From positions 62,001-126,000 of the forward strand of contig NZ_PPRS01000007.1 of assembly GCF_002902755.1 (NCBI RefSeq): 64,000 nucleotides of DNA, given 5' to 3'. This DNA is from Mammaliicoccus lentus (lineage in GTDB: Bacteria; Bacillota; Bacilli; Staphylococcales; Staphylococcaceae). Shown one piece after another: positions 8,495 through 19,080 of the stretch. How positions within the stretch are numbered: position 1 is the stretch's first letter; every line of letters begins with the position of its first letter. Position numbers and translations under genes: made by a program. The notes beneath the pieces are model-generated. The model was not told where the DNA came from and did not search any database. It saw only the letters and a list, made by a program, of their open reading frames with translations.

Positions 8495-9762
8495 CAAACT
8501 AATCCCTTTCTCATCATATTATTTGGGTATATTGGATGATCCACTTTAATTTGTATTATTTGTAGTGGATGTCTCGCTGCATCTAATTCCACGCCATCTT
8601 CGTCATATATTTTATCAATAACTTGTGTGAAATTATCAATTTCAGGTCCAAAGAATTCAATTTTCTGACCAGGCTTAAAATAATTTCTTTGTTGAATAGT
8701 TGCAATTTGTGATTCTGGGTCATAGTCTATCACTAAACCACAAAAATCAAAAGGTGTTTTTTTATTTGCTTCGCGGCCAAACATTTGCTCTTCAAAATGA
8801 GGGACACCTTCAAAGAATGCTGGAGCTGTATCTCTATTAGCACATTTATCAAGTTCAACTAACCATTCTGGATCAATTTTAAAGTTCTCTGGATCTTCAG
8901 CGTAGCTATCGATAACTTTTCTGTAAACGGATACAACTGTTGCGATATAGTGCATAGATTTCATACGACCTTCAATTTTTAAAGAATCAATACCGATGTC
9001 CATCATTTTAGGTATAGATTCGATTAATTTCAAGTCTTTTGGACTCATTGCAAACGGTGTTGTATCTTCATCGCCAAAATAAGGCTCTAATTCGCCATCT
9101 TCTTCAACTGTTATTAAATCATAATCCCAACGGCAACTTTGACAACAACCACCTCTATTTGAGTCTCTCGCTGTCATATGATTGCTTAATGTACATCTGC
9201 CAGAGTATGCAATACACATAGCACCGTGGATGAAAGTTTCTATTTCAATATCTACTTTTTCTTTCATTTCACGCATTTCTTCAGCACTAGTTTCACGAGC
9301 TAACACGACTCTTTCTAAGCCTTCTTCTTTCCAATATTGAACAGCGCGATAATTAGATAATGACTGTTGTGTACTTAAATGAATTTCTAAATTAGGCGCA
9401 ACACGTTTACATGTTTCAATAATAAGTGGATCGGCAACTATTATGCCATGAGCACCTGTATTACTTAATCCTTTTAAGTAATCTTCCAAGCCTGGAATAT
9501 TCTCATCATGAGCAAATATGTTTGTCGTAACGTATATTTTAGCACCATATTTATCAGCAAACTGAACACCTTCAGCTATCTCTTCCATAGTGAAATTATC
9601 AGCATTAGATCTCAACCCATATTCTTGTCCACCTAAAAAGACAGCGTCTGCACCATAATGGACAGCAATTTTTAATTTTTCTAAATTGCCTGCAGGTGCT
9701 AGTAATTCTGGTTTTTTCAATTTTGATTTACGACTAGCGCCAATAGGTTCTAATACTTTCAT
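8494..9762 (-). CDS. trhP2: Peptidase U32-family tRNA uridine hydroxylation protein, large subunit (YrrO/TrhP2)
   Basis: A U32-family protein of about 422 residues. [15 protein letters not shown] near the N-terminus begins the TIM-barrel-like domain. The conserved cysteine cluster is visible in [16 protein letters not shown] and GGCCQSC near residues 180-210, and an [10 protein letters not shown] block follows. In B. subtilis, YrrN and YrrO (TrhP1 and TrhP2) are needed for the prephenate-dependent route to 5-hydroxyuridine at position 34 of tRNA. The ATG at 9762 is chosen because AAAGGA lies nine bases upstream; a start at 9771 overlaps that site. Older annotation as a collagenase-like protease rests on weak evidence. 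Confidence 0.88.
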   Translation of the reverse strand: MKVLEPIGASRKSKLKKPELLAPAGNLEKLKIAVHYGADAVFLGGQEYGLRSNADNFTMEEIAEGVQFADKYGAKIYVTTNIFAHDENIPGLEDYLKGLSNTGAHGIIVADPLIIETCKRVAPNLEIHLSTQQSLSNYRAVQYWKEEGLERVVLARETSAEEMREMKEKVDIEIETFIHGAMCIAYSGRCTLSNHMTARDSNRGGCCQSCRWDYDLITVEEDGELEPYFGDEDTTPFAMSPKDLKLIESIPKMMDIGIDSLKIEGRMKSMHYIATVVSVYRKVIDSYAEDPENFKIDPEWLVELDKCANRDTAPAFFEGVPHFEEQMFGREANKKTPFDFCGLVIDYDPESQIATIQQRNYFKPGQKIEFFGPEIDNFTQVIDKIYDEDGVELDAARHPLQIIQIKVDHPIYPNNMMRKGLV

Positions 9763-9785
9763 TTTAATCATTCCTTTAATCTAAC

Positions 9786-10709
9786 TTAGTAAACTGTTTG
9801 TTTAAATAAGAAACCTTGATCCATTGGACGATGATCTTTTTGAACATCTTCAATAGGCTCTAATAACATAAATTTTTCATCTTCATACAATTCTGGGTCT
9901 TCGTAATATAAATCGATGGCTTGTCTATACTGCTCTGTAGCTACATTTATATATTCTTCTGTTTGTAAAACACCATCAATTTTTAAACTGTCAATATTTG
10001 CTTCTAATAGCTCTTCTAAATCTTCAATTAAACAAATATCATTAGGACTCATAATATGCGTACCATTGCTATCTTCATAAATTGGATATTTATTACTTCG
10101 TTCTTCATCATACAATAGCATATCTTTATTTTCTTCTCTGTTTTCTATCTTCATTACTTTATCTTGATACATAAAGTAATTACCTAGCAGTTTACGTTTA
10201 GATTGGAACATACATGTCATTCCATGAACTTGCACTTCTATTTCCACATTGCTGTTTTTCTTTATTTCGATTACTTCTTCTATGCTTAGTTCACGTGCAA
10301 GAACTGCTCTATTAGCACCGCGTTCTCCCCAATAATTACATTGGAAATGATTTGTGACAATAGTTTCAGCATTCCAATTTAAAGGTATTGGGTTCTCTTG
10401 TTCTTTTACTGCCATCAATACTGCAGGATCTCCAAAAATAATGCGGTCAACGTTTAATTCATGTAATAAATCAATATATGCTTCTAGATCAGCTATATGT
10501 TCATTATGAAAAATAGCATTTACAGCTACATATGCTTTTTTACCATGTTCATGAATAATTTTAATAGCCTCACGTAATTCGGGTTCTTTAAATTCTCCTG
10601 CTAGTCTTAAGCCAAATTTTTCTTCACCAATGACAAACGCATCTGCACCTAATTCAATTAAAGTCTCAATGTGGTTGATTGACTTAGGCGTAACTAGTAA
10701 TTCTGTCAT
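9786..10709 (-). CDS. trhP1: Peptidase U32-family tRNA uridine hydroxylation protein, small subunit (YrrN/TrhP1)
   Basis: A 307-residue U32-family protein of the shorter YrrN type. It starts MTELLVTPKSINHIETLIE and contains GADAFVIGEEKFGLRL, HGMTCMFQSKRKLLGNY (the reduced cysteine region) and SLKIDGVLQTEEY, which parallels [10 protein letters not shown] in its partner. It lies directly before trhP2 and its start overlaps the trmR stop by four bases. Together the three genes cover hydroxylation and methylation of wobble uridine. The functional assignment comes from B. subtilis homologues, not from residues seen here. Confidence 0.87.
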   Translation of the reverse strand: MTELLVTPKSINHIETLIELGADAFVIGEEKFGLRLAGEFKEPELREAIKIIHEHGKKAYVAVNAIFHNEHIADLEAYIDLLHELNVDRIIFGDPAVLMAVKEQENPIPLNWNAETIVTNHFQCNYWGERGANRAVLARELSIEEVIEIKKNSNVEIEVQVHGMTCMFQSKRKLLGNYFMYQDKVMKIENREENKDMLLYDEERSNKYPIYEDSNGTHIMSPNDICLIEDLEELLEANIDSLKIDGVLQTEEYINVATEQYRQAIDLYYEDPELYEDEKFMLLEPIEDVQKDHRPMDQGFLFKQTVY

Positions 10710-11350
10710 ACTTCTAACTCCTTTTTAGAAATAGCTATGCCATCTCCTACGTTCATTAAAGTTGTCTTATAGTCTTTGCGATTTATTAACCACTCATTAT
10801 AATTTTTAACTTTTTTAACCATTTGTCTTACATTTCTACTTCTAACAATATCGATATCACTTACAAATCCATGATATAAAATATTATCAGTAATAATGAC
10901 CCCATCATTTTTTAAAAATGGCTCATATAGCTCGAAAAACTTTTGTGATTGAGCCTTAGCTGCATCAATAAATATCATATCAAATTTAATTTCATTTGGA
11001 ATGAATTTTTCTGCTTTTAAAGCATCAGCGAAAATGGGATGAACTTGATTTTCAAAACCATATTGTTTTATATTGCGAGCAGCTAGCTCATACATTTCTT
11101 CATTTCTTTCAATAGTCCAAACTTTAATATCGTTATGACATGAAGCGAAATGCATTGCACTATATCCAATAGCTGTACCAATTTCTAAAATATTTTTAGC
11201 TTCTTTTATTCTAATAATTTGTTTTACAAATTCGGTCGATATCTTATCCATAATTGGGACATTATGTTGAGCAGCATACGGTCTCAAATCATCAATTTGA
11301 GATGAGTTTTGAAATAACAATTGTTCAATATACTCTATATCTTTATCCAT
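10706..11350 (-). CDS. trmR: tRNA 5-hydroxyuridine methyltransferase (O-methyltransferase family 3)
   Basis: A 214-residue class I SAM-dependent methyltransferase. The SAM-binding motif reads ILEIGTAIGYSAMHFA near residues 55-70. FDMIFIDAAKAQ near residue 125 and ITDNILYHG near residue 153 are the metal- and substrate-site blocks of the catechol-O-methyltransferase-like family. The B. subtilis homologue YrrM (TrmR) methylates 5-hydroxyuridine-34 to 5-methoxyuridine in tRNA. Direct coupling to trhP1 and trhP2, which make the hydroxylated substrate, supports that role here. It starts downstream of a short hairpin with a T run at 11381-11409. Confidence 0.9.
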   Translation of the reverse strand: MDKDIEYIEQLLFQNSSQIDDLRPYAAQHNVPIMDKISTEFVKQIIRIKEAKNILEIGTAIGYSAMHFASCHNDIKVWTIERNEEMYELAARNIKQYGFENQVHPIFADALKAEKFIPNEIKFDMIFIDAAKAQSQKFFELYEPFLKNDGVIITDNILYHGFVSDIDIVRSRNVRQMVKKVKNYNEWLINRKDYKTTLMNVGDGIAISKKELEV

Positions 11351-11380
11351 GTCATGACTTCCTTACACTTGAATATAATA

Positions 11381-11409
11381 AAAAACCCAACTAGTTTATA
11401 TAACTAGTT
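11381..11409 (-). terminator. Possible terminator or attenuator 30 bases before trmR
   Basis: The arms AACTAGTT and AACTAGTT (self-complementary) flank a five-base spacer. On the minus strand the second arm is followed by GGG and six T. The position close to the trmR start suggests either a second terminator for mltG readthrough or an attenuator. The stem is short and AT-rich, so the call is weak. Confidence 0.4.
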
Positions 11410-11497
11410 AGTATGTCTCACTCATTTATTTATATGGTTTTATAAACATTAGATATTTTATCACATAATGACATAAATAGTAAGAGTAAATTTAAAA

Positions 11498-11530
11498 CAA
11501 GAACGCTTATAATCAGTTTCAGCGTTCTTG
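11498..11530 (-). terminator. Rho-independent terminator after mltG
   Basis: Perfect arms CAAGAACGCT and AGCGTTCTTG are separated by 13 bases and lie 11 bases after the mltG stop. The minus strand then reads into TTTTAAATTT. Confidence 0.85.
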
Positions 11531-11540
11531 CTTTAATATT

Positions 11541-12656
11541 TTATTTAGATTGGTTTTCTTTTTGTTCTTTTAAACTAGATGAGAATAATACTTTACCACT
11601 ATTGTTTTTTGTAAAATAATAGTAATCCGTATCTGGTGGATTAATTGTTGTACTAGCTGTTTCTTCAGAAATATTGCTTATTGGTCCAATTGGAATACCC
11701 TTGTGTGTATAAGAGTTATATTTGGAGTCATTATTAAAGTCACTTTCTGACAAATCCTCATTTGGTTCTTTTCTAACTGCATATCTAACAGTCGCGTCAG
11801 AATCTAAAGCACTTTGCGGGTTATTTTCTATTCTGTTTATTAATAACGAAATATATCTTGATTTGTCAGTTATCTTCTTCATTTCCGACTCAACTATTGA
11901 AGATATTGTCATACATTCATGGAATGTAATTTCAGTTTCTTGGTAGTTTTTTGTTATCTTAAAAGCACCATTGTCTTTATATTTCTTAAATGTAGTGTCA
12001 TAAGTATTCTTCAACATTTCATCTATAATATCATCTAATGATACATCACTTTCTGAATATTGATATGTATTCGGAGCTAAATACCCTTCTAAAGGATATC
12101 TAATATCTTTATTCATTATCTCGTCAGTTAACATGTCAGGATATTTTTTTTGGAATTTCTTTATGTAGTCTCTATCCCGCATTTTCTTCTTAAAAGTTTC
12201 TCTTGATATTGAAGTGTTCTCTTCTACTACTCCCGCTATTAGTTCAATTGTAGAACCTTCTTTTATTTCAAATTGAACTGCAGTTTTTAAATAAACTTTA
12301 CCAGATTCTAAACTTTTCGCTATTTCTTTGAGCGTCATAGATGGCGAAAACTTATATTCACCTGCTTGAAAGCTAGAAATATTATTTAATTTTAAATAAT
12401 ATTTGAATGTCGTAGCGTTTCTTATAATATTTTTATCTGCAAGTTGGTGACTTAACGTTTCAGTCGTAGTATTTGGATTAACAGTTATGATAATTTTTTC
12501 ATTGCTGTCAGCATTTACTGGTCTCGTATTTACTCCTGCAACAATTAACCCTATTAAAACTGTTAGTATAAATAATAAGAAAAGGATGACTAAAATCGTT
12601 AAACTTATATACTTAGATAACAACCTTGCATCTTTATAAATACTATTTTTCTTCAT
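11541..12656 (-). CDS. mltG: Endolytic peptidoglycan transglycosylase MltG (YceG-like)
   Basis: A 371-residue membrane-anchored protein. A short cytoplasmic N-terminus is followed by a hydrophobic helix at about residues 16-41. A LysM-like segment comes next, then the YceG catalytic domain. The catalytic glutamate is in MTISSIVESEM, and PIGPISN near residue 325 is a conserved family block. MltG cleaves nascent glycan strands and sets glycan chain length near the elongation machinery. An in-frame stop directly upstream fixes the ATG at 12656. The hairpin after the DUF1292 gene precedes it, so it may have its own promoter. Confidence 0.92.
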   Translation of the reverse strand: MKKNSIYKDARLLSKYISLTILVILFLLFILTVLIGLIVAGVNTRPVNADSNEKIIITVNPNTTTETLSHQLADKNIIRNATTFKYYLKLNNISSFQAGEYKFSPSMTLKEIAKSLESGKVYLKTAVQFEIKEGSTIELIAGVVEENTSISRETFKKKMRDRDYIKKFQKKYPDMLTDEIMNKDIRYPLEGYLAPNTYQYSESDVSLDDIIDEMLKNTYDTTFKKYKDNGAFKITKNYQETEITFHECMTISSIVESEMKKITDKSRYISLLINRIENNPQSALDSDATVRYAVRKEPNEDLSESDFNNDSKYNSYTHKGIPIGPISNISEETASTTINPPDTDYYYFTKNNSGKVLFSSSLKEQKENQSK

Positions 12657-12685
12657 AAGCCACTTTTACTCCTTAGATAAATAAA

Positions 12686-12718
12686 TTGTCCCTAATGATT
12701 ATATCACATTAGGGACAA
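12686..12718 (-). terminator. Rho-independent terminator after the DUF1292 gene
   Basis: Arms TTGTCCCTAATG and CATTAGGGACAA are perfect over 12 bases with a nine-base loop. A T-rich tail follows on the minus strand. Confidence 0.9.
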
Positions 12719-12740
12719 AGTGTACTATTACAAGTGAAGT

Positions 12741-13046
12741 TTAGATATCATCCATTTCAGTGTTTACGATTTCTTCAATCATATCCCACTCTTCATCTGT
12801 TTCAACTGGTAATAATTTCCCGCCTTCACCGTCATCATTAGCTTCATTAATCATTGGAATCAGTTCAATTTCTTCGTCTTGATCCGAACCTTCTTCTGCT
12901 AAGATGATATATTCTTTTTTGAATTCAGGATGGTAGAATTCTAACACTTTACGATAAAGAACTTCGTTATTATTCTCATCGATTAAAGTTAGTAATTCCT
13001 CTTCGTTATTAATTTCTAAATGTCCTTCATGATTTTGTTCACTCAT
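12741..13046 (-). CDS. DUF1292 (YrzB-like) acidic protein
   Basis: A 101-residue acidic protein of the DUF1292 family (B. subtilis YrzB). It begins [20 protein letters not shown] and has a compact beta-rich core with [20 protein letters not shown]. The function of the family is unknown. Its position in the alaS-ireB-ruvX-yrzB cluster is conserved in Firmicutes. It ends at a strong terminator, so it closes the alaS-region transcript. Confidence 0.85.
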   Translation of the reverse strand: MSEQNHEGHLEINNEEELLTLIDENNNEVLYRKVLEFYHPEFKKEYIILAEEGSDQDEEIELIPMINEANDDGEGGKLLPVETDEEWDMIEEIVNTEMDDI

Positions 13047-13068
13047 TATTAATTCTCCTCTGTATGCG

Positions 13069-13497
13069 TTATTTAATAGAATCCAAATAACCTTGTAATA
13101 TAAATACTGCAGCCATTTTATCTATTACTTTTTTTCTTTTTTTACGAGATACGTCCGCTTCAAGTAATGTTCGTTCAGCGCCGACAGTACTTAATCTTTC
13201 ATCCCACAATTTCAACTTCAAATCAGGTCTTTTCTTCTCTAATAATTCTTTAAAGTAGATGGAAGCTTCACCACGTGGGCCGATTGAATTATTCATATTC
13301 TTAGGCAATCCAATAATGACAGTGTCAACATCATATTGATCTATAATTTTGATTAATTCATCAAAGCCAAAATCTTCTGTTTCTTCGTTAATTTGGAGTG
13401 TATCGATACCTTGAGCTGTCCATCCCATAGCGTCACTTACAGCTACACCTATAGTCTTACTTCCAACGTCTAAACCAATTATCCTCTTGTTAAGCAT
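13069..13497 (-). CDS. ruvX: RuvX/YqgF-family putative resolvase, 16S rRNA processing nuclease
   Basis: A 142-residue YqgF-family protein with an RNase H-like fold. [17 protein letters not shown] at the N-terminus gives the first catalytic aspartate. [13 protein letters not shown] in the middle and [17 protein letters not shown] near residue 97 hold the remaining acidic and conserved residues. The family is linked to pre-16S rRNA 5'-end processing and, by homology only, to Holliday junction resolution. The start at 13497 gives the usual staphylococcal length. An ATG at 13506, inside the end of ireB, is also open, and neither has a strong ribosome binding site. Confidence 0.9.
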   Translation of the reverse strand: MLNKRIIGLDVGSKTIGVAVSDAMGWTAQGIDTLQINEETEDFGFDELIKIIDQYDVDTVIIGLPKNMNNSIGPRGEASIYFKELLEKKRPDLKLKLWDERLSTVGAERTLLEADVSRKKRKKVIDKMAAVFILQGYLDSIK

Positions 13498-13759
13498 TGA
13501 ATTCATTTTCTTGCTTTAAATAAGTTGATACTAGTTCTTCCATTATATCATCTCTGTCTAAGCGTCTTATTTGATTTCTAGCTTCATTGTGTCTAGGGAT
13601 ATACGCAGGATCACCAGAAAGTAAATATCCAACAATTTGATTTACTGGATTATATCCTCTTTCTTCTAAAGTGCGATAAACATTTTGTAGTACTGTTTTG
13701 ACATCTTCTTTTGGAAATTCATCATAATTAAATTTCATTGTTTTATCAAAATTATTCAT
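13490..13759 (-). CDS. IreB-family regulatory phosphoprotein (DUF965/YrzL)
   Basis: An 89-residue protein of the IreB/UPF0297 family. It starts [14 protein letters not shown] and contains [20 protein letters not shown] and [20 protein letters not shown], which are characteristic of the family. In Enterococcus, IreB is a substrate of the kinase IreK and affects intrinsic cephalosporin resistance. The role in staphylococci is not established. The threonine of the N-terminal segment (residue 7) sits where the phosphorylated threonines of IreB lie. The gene overlaps the start of ruvX and follows alaS. Confidence 0.88.
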   Translation of the reverse strand: MNNFDKTMKFNYDEFPKEDVKTVLQNVYRTLEERGYNPVNQIVGYLLSGDPAYIPRHNEARNQIRRLDRDDIMEELVSTYLKQENEFNA

Positions 13760-13826
13760 CTTTTTTTACACTCCTTAACTCCATTAACTTAGTATTAATT
13801 ATATCATATTCCTTTAATACTTAAAA

Positions 13827-16457
13827 TTATAGAGTTTTAATGTAGTTTTTAACAAACTGTAATGCTTCTGTTACTTTGGAAGGATCAGTACCGCCACCTT
13901 GTGCCATATCAGGACGACCGCCACCTTTACCATTAGTAATTTGAGCAGCTTCTTTAATGATATCTCCTGCTTTAACTTTATCTGTTAATGATTTTGGAAC
14001 TGAAGCTACTAATGATACTTTTTCGCCGTTAACACTTGCTAACAACAATACGGTATCTTGCATTTTTGATTTATAGTCATCCATAATTGTTCTCAATACT
14101 TTTGGATTTTCTGCTTCAACTTGTGTAGACAATACTTTTATACCGTTAATTTCTTCTACACTTTCTTCAATATTACCTGTTTTTAAATCCGTAATAACTT
14201 TATTTTTATGTTGAAGTTCTTTTTCTAAGTCTTTAATTTGTTGTTGAATTTGATCAATTTTTTCTATTGTTCTATCTTGCTCTTTTACTTTAACATGACT
14301 CATTACATCGTTAAGAATTTGCTCTGTTTCTTTTAATGTTTCGTATGCTACCTTGCCAGTTACTGCTTCTATTCTTCTTACACCTGCACCAGTACCTGAT
14401 TCTGAAACGATTTTAAACAATCCAATTTCGCTTGTGTTTTGGACATGTATACCACCACAAAGCTCAATAGAGAATGGCGACATATCTACAACGCGTACAA
14501 TATCACCGTATTTTTCACCGAATAATGCCATTGCACCTTTTTCTTTAGCTTTATCGATAGACATTTCTTCAATTTGGACTGCAATGTTTTCCCAAATTTT
14601 TTCGTTCACTATTTGCTCTATTTGTTCTAATTCTTCAGCAGTTACTTGTCCAAAGTGAGAGAAATCAAATCTTAATCTTTCGCTTTCAACTAGTGAACCA
14701 GCTTGGTTAACATGATTTCCTAATACTTCTTTTAATGCTGCATGTAATAAATGGGTAGCAGAATGATTTTTTGTAATACTTCTTCTTTCATCTTTATTTA
14801 CAAATGCATCAACTGTAGTGCCTACATGAACTTGTCCAAATGTAACATGACCAGTGTGTAAGTTTTGACCATTTGGTGCTTTAGTAACTTCTGTCACTGC
14901 AATTTCGAATTGATCATGTCTAATGATTCCTGTATCGGCAACTTGTCCACCAGAAATTGCATAAAATGGCGTTTCTCTTAAAATAAATTGTATCGTTTCT
15001 CCACTTTCTGCTTCTTCACATATTTCGCCGTTTAGAATAATATCTGTGAGTTCTGTTTGTATTTCTGTTTTATCATAACCAACAAATGTGCTCGGTGTTG
15101 TTAATTTACTCAACACTTCATTTTGAACTTGCATAGATTGCGTTTTTTGACGAGCTGCTCTTGCTCTCTCTCTTTGCTGACGCATTTCATCCGCAAAGCC
15201 TTCTTCATCTATTGATATACCTTCTTGAGTTGTGATTTCTTCTGTTAACTCAATTGGGAAACCGTAAGTATCATAAAGTTTAAATGCATCTGAACCTGAT
15301 AATATATGATTATTCTCTTTAGCTTTAAGCATCATCGTGTTAAGAATCGCAAGACCTTCTTCTAAAGTTTCATGGAAACGGTCTTCTTCTGATTTAACTA
15401 CTTTCTTGATGAAATCGCTTTGTTCTTTTACATTTGGATAGTATGGTTCCATTATTTCTGCAACAATATCAACTAGTTTATATAAGAATGGTTCATTAAT
15501 TTTTAAACTTTGGCTAAAACGTACTGCTCTTCTTAATAACCTTCTTAATACGTATCCACGACCTTCGTTAGCAGGTAGTGCGCCATCACTAATAGCAAAA
15601 CTAATCGTTCTAATATGATCAGAAATAACTTTGAATGCTGTATCTTGTTCTTTATTTTCTCGATATTTCAAACCACTAATAAGTTCTACTTGTTCAATAA
15701 TTGGAATAAATAAATCAGTATCATAGTTTGTTGGAACATCTTGAGCAATAGATGTCATTCTTTCTAGACCCAATCCCGTATCAATATTTTGATTAGGTAA
15801 TGGTGTATATGTGTGATCACTATTATGGTTAAACTCACTGAATACTAAATTCCAAACTTCTAAGTAACGCTCGTTTTCTCCACCTGGATACATTTCTTCT
15901 TCAGGATCTTCTTGTCCATATGTTTCACCGCGGTCATAAAAGATTTCAGTATTAGGTCCAGACGGTCCTTCACCTATATCCCAAAAGTTACCTTCGATTC
16001 TAATAATTCTACTCTCTTCCAAACCAATCATGTCACGCCACAAATCATAAGCTTCTGTATCTTCTGGATGTATCGTAACGTACAGTTTTTCAGGATCCAT
16101 AGCCATCCAACGTTCGCTTGTTAAAAACTCCCATGCATATTGAATAGCTTCTTTTTTGAAATAGTTACCAATTGAGAAATTACCTAACATTTCAAAGAAT
16201 GTATGATGTCTTGCCGTAAACCCTACATTTTCAATATCGTTTGTACGAATTGCCTTTTGAGCGTTAACAATTTTAGGATTTTTAGGTATTTCACGGCCAT
16301 CGAAATATTTCTTCAATGTCGCAACCCCAGAATTTATCCATAATAACGTATCATCATCGATAGGTACTAAAGGTGCTGATGGTTCAACCATATGCCCTTT
16401 TTCTACGAAGAAATCAATGTACATCTGTCTTATTTCACTAGCTTTTAAATTTTTCAT
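13827..16457 (-). CDS. alaS: Alanyl-tRNA synthetase
   Basis: An 876-residue class II synthetase of full length. The aminoacylation domain begins [17 protein letters not shown] and has motif 2 in [15 protein letters not shown]. The editing domain contains [11 protein letters not shown] near residue 566, and the zinc/editing ligands continue in [11 protein letters not shown] near residue 665. The C-terminal glycine-rich C-Ala segment [14 protein letters not shown] is present. It charges tRNA-Ala and clears mischarged seryl- and glycyl-tRNA-Ala. It is preceded by an alanine T-box leader with its own consensus promoter, so expression should follow tRNA-Ala charging. Confidence 0.98.
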   Translation of the reverse strand: MKNLKASEIRQMYIDFFVEKGHMVEPSAPLVPIDDDTLLWINSGVATLKKYFDGREIPKNPKIVNAQKAIRTNDIENVGFTARHHTFFEMLGNFSIGNYFKKEAIQYAWEFLTSERWMAMDPEKLYVTIHPEDTEAYDLWRDMIGLEESRIIRIEGNFWDIGEGPSGPNTEIFYDRGETYGQEDPEEEMYPGGENERYLEVWNLVFSEFNHNSDHTYTPLPNQNIDTGLGLERMTSIAQDVPTNYDTDLFIPIIEQVELISGLKYRENKEQDTAFKVISDHIRTISFAISDGALPANEGRGYVLRRLLRRAVRFSQSLKINEPFLYKLVDIVAEIMEPYYPNVKEQSDFIKKVVKSEEDRFHETLEEGLAILNTMMLKAKENNHILSGSDAFKLYDTYGFPIELTEEITTQEGISIDEEGFADEMRQQRERARAARQKTQSMQVQNEVLSKLTTPSTFVGYDKTEIQTELTDIILNGEICEEAESGETIQFILRETPFYAISGGQVADTGIIRHDQFEIAVTEVTKAPNGQNLHTGHVTFGQVHVGTTVDAFVNKDERRSITKNHSATHLLHAALKEVLGNHVNQAGSLVESERLRFDFSHFGQVTAEELEQIEQIVNEKIWENIAVQIEEMSIDKAKEKGAMALFGEKYGDIVRVVDMSPFSIELCGGIHVQNTSEIGLFKIVSESGTGAGVRRIEAVTGKVAYETLKETEQILNDVMSHVKVKEQDRTIEKIDQIQQQIKDLEKELQHKNKVITDLKTGNIEESVEEINGIKVLSTQVEAENPKVLRTIMDDYKSKMQDTVLLLASVNGEKVSLVASVPKSLTDKVKAGDIIKEAAQITNGKGGGRPDMAQGGGTDPSKVTEALQFVKNYIKTL

Positions 16458-16463
16458 TCAAAT

Positions 16464-16675
16464 CACTCCTCAAAATAAATAAAAAACGCCCATCCCTAAA
16501 AAAGGGACGAACGTATCGCGGTACCACCCTAGTTATGACACAATGTCATCACTTTAAGTTTATTTGATTATAGTTCAAAGAAGCAGCGTTCAATAAATAA
16601 TGTCATGTTTTTCACCAACCAACATGTCTCTCTAAGCGATTATTTATTTACTCCTCTTCTTTTCTTATTCTATTT
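16464..16675 (-). promoter_or_regulatory. T-box riboswitch (alanine) in the alaS leader
   Basis: The minus-strand leader carries the T-box core AGGGTGGTACCGCG at about 16517-16530, which pairs with the uncharged tRNA acceptor end. It is followed by the terminator hairpin CGTCCCTTTTTTAGGGATGGGCG with a T run. Stem I includes the sequence GAACGCTGCTTC, whose GCT is the likely specifier codon for alanine. This matches the downstream alaS. Uncharged tRNA-Ala should favour the antiterminator and raise alaS transcription. Confidence 0.93.
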
Positions 16676-16676
16676 G

Positions 16677-16705
16677 ATTATAAGCAGAGTTATTTTGTAT
16701 GTCAA
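16677..16705 (-). promoter_or_regulatory. Consensus sigma-A promoter for the alaS T-box transcript
   Basis: A perfect TTGACA (16700-16705) and a perfect TATAAT (16677-16682) are separated by 17 bases on the minus strand. The promoter begins directly after the recD2 stop codon. Confidence 0.9.
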
Positions 16706-19078
16706 TTATTTCATGAAGTCATAAGGTGTTTTATTTTGCATGTTTATCATTGGATCAATTTCATACATATTTTCTTCTGTCAGTATCAAATTTTTGATTT
16801 CAGTTGGTTCCTCTGTATCATCATTACTAAAATACAGTTTAAGTTTTGTATCGAAAGACGTCATACGTCCATTTCCTAATGTTTTAATACCTTGATTAAA
16901 AGCATTTTCCTCACCACAGACAACTAAAGACTGTTTTGCTCTTGTTAAACCAGTATATAAAATGTTTTTCTGTAACATTCTAAAGTATTGTCTAACAATA
17001 GGCATGATAACAATCGGAAATTCCGAGCCTTGTGATTTATGAATTGAACAACAATATGCATGTGTAACCTCTGATAAATCTTGTTTCGTGTAAGTTATTT
17101 CATTTCCCTCATAATCAACGATAATAACATCTTTCCCTAAAGCATTTTCTTCAGCTTTATATACGCCTATAACAACACCAATATCACCATTAAACACGTT
17201 ATCGTCCGGTCTATTAATAAGCTGTAGTACTTTATCCTGTTCACGATACTCTACTTCACCGTATTGTAAAAACCTTGTTTCTTCAGTTTTAGGATTTAAA
17301 ATGTCTTGAAGTAATTGATTTAACTTATTGATACCAGCTGGACCACGATATATTGGCGCAAGAACTTGAATATCTTGCATATTATATCCTTTTTTAACTG
17401 CACCTTGAACAACTTTTTCAACGACTGAAGCAATTTGGTTACTGTTACAACTGATAAATGAGCGGTCATGATGTTTTTCATTAATAGAAACTGGAATATT
17501 ATTTTTTATTTTATGTGCTAAATCAATGATTGATGAACCTTCTTGTTGCCTATATACTTCTGTTAAGTTCACACGTGGAATGACTTTTGAATCAATTAAA
17601 TCTTTGAATATTTGACCAGGTCCAACTGAAGGTAATTGATCTTCATCACCTACAAAAATAATTTGCGCATAATCAGGTACTGCTCTTAAAAATTGGTACA
17701 TTAACCATGTATCAACCATAGACATTTCATCCAATATAATTAAATGAGCATGTATATCATTATCTAATACATCATCAGGTTGAGTATCTTTACTCCAACC
17801 TATCAATCTATGGATAGTCATGGCTTCTAAACCAGTTGATTCACTTAATCTTTTAGCTGCTCTTCCTGTTGGAGCTGCTAAAACTATTGGAAAATCAGTT
17901 CCTTCTTGATAATCATCATAATCCAAACTAACGCCATGAATTTCAGAATATAGCTCACATATTCCTCTTATAACAGTCGTCTTACCTGTACCAGGACCAC
18001 CTGTTAATAACATCATTTTATTATTGATGGCTGTTTCGAGTGCATTCTTCTGCCCTTCAGCATAAGAAACGTCATTCATGTCTTCTATTTCACCAATATG
18101 AAGTTGTAAATCACTTTTTTCAATTTCTTTTAAATCTTCTTGGTGTTGATACAATCTATGCATAATTTGAACACTTTTAGCTTCTGAGTAATATAAAGAT
18201 GGCATGAAACAATTATTGTCTTCTATTATAATTTTACTTTCTTCACTCATCTCAACCATAACATCATTAATTTGCTCTTTTGCTACAACTTCAGGTTGGT
18301 TATGATTTAATAATTCATATGCACCATTGATCAAAATATCAATCGGTAAAAATGTATGACCGTTTTGTAACGATTGCTGATCTAAATAGTAATTCACACC
18401 CGCCACAACACGTTCATTATGGTCTTTTGAAATACCAATTTGTTCAGCGATTTGGTCTGCTCTTTGAAAACCAATACCATTTATATCCATAACTAATCGA
18501 TAAGGAGACTGTTTTATGATGTTCATTGTTTCTTCTTTATACGTTTGATAAATACTCATGGCTAGTTTAGGTCCAAACCCTAATTCATTTAACTTTATCA
18601 TGATGCGTTCTATCGCTTGATTTTCTCTTATAGATTCTACTATAGTACTACGTTTTTGTTTGTTTAATTTAGGTATTTCTTCTAATACATCTGGATCATC
18701 CAATATTTTTTGTAGTGCATTTTCACCCAATTTATTGACGATTGTCTCTGCAGTTTTCTTACCTATTCCTTTAAATAAATCACTGGACAAATAATGAATG
18801 ACACCTTGTTTCGTTTGAGGTAATTCTTTCTCGAAAGTGTCAGCTTGAAGTTGCTTTCCATATTTAGGATGTTCAATAACCTTACCTTTAAAAAGATAAG
18901 TTTCACCTTCTACAATTTGAGGAAAATACCCTACTATAGTGACTTCATGGTCAAAATCTTCATTTGAATCCATCACATCAACTTTTATAACAGTGTAATA
19001 GTTATCACTATTTTGAAATAATATTCTAATAACTTCACCTTTAACATGTGAAAGATCAAATAAAGATAAATTTTCCAA
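16706..19078 (-). CDS. recD2: RecD2-type ATP-dependent DNA helicase
   Basis: A 790-residue RecD-like helicase of the RecD2 class, which works without RecB or RecC. The first 330 residues are the RecD2-specific region with helix-hairpin-helix segments such as LFKGIGKKTAETIVNKLG and ALQKI. Walker A reads LLTGGPGTGKTTVIRG near residue 352. Walker B-like DEMSMVD, GDEDQLPSVGPGQ and the final QGSEFP motif VI region follow. RecD2 is a 5'-3' helicase linked to repair and replication-fork support. The start is a TTG at 19078, seven bases from GGAGG. It follows the TPR gene with almost no gap. Confidence 0.95.
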   Translation of the reverse strand: MENLSLFDLSHVKGEVIRILFQNSDNYYTVIKVDVMDSNEDFDHEVTIVGYFPQIVEGETYLFKGKVIEHPKYGKQLQADTFEKELPQTKQGVIHYLSSDLFKGIGKKTAETIVNKLGENALQKILDDPDVLEEIPKLNKQKRSTIVESIRENQAIERIMIKLNELGFGPKLAMSIYQTYKEETMNIIKQSPYRLVMDINGIGFQRADQIAEQIGISKDHNERVVAGVNYYLDQQSLQNGHTFLPIDILINGAYELLNHNQPEVVAKEQINDVMVEMSEESKIIIEDNNCFMPSLYYSEAKSVQIMHRLYQHQEDLKEIEKSDLQLHIGEIEDMNDVSYAEGQKNALETAINNKMMLLTGGPGTGKTTVIRGICELYSEIHGVSLDYDDYQEGTDFPIVLAAPTGRAAKRLSESTGLEAMTIHRLIGWSKDTQPDDVLDNDIHAHLIILDEMSMVDTWLMYQFLRAVPDYAQIIFVGDEDQLPSVGPGQIFKDLIDSKVIPRVNLTEVYRQQEGSSIIDLAHKIKNNIPVSINEKHHDRSFISCNSNQIASVVEKVVQGAVKKGYNMQDIQVLAPIYRGPAGINKLNQLLQDILNPKTEETRFLQYGEVEYREQDKVLQLINRPDDNVFNGDIGVVIGVYKAEENALGKDVIIVDYEGNEITYTKQDLSEVTHAYCCSIHKSQGSEFPIVIMPIVRQYFRMLQKNILYTGLTRAKQSLVVCGEENAFNQGIKTLGNGRMTSFDTKLKLYFSNDDTEEPTEIKNLILTEENMYEIDPMINMQNKTPYDFMK

Positions 19079-19080
19079 TG

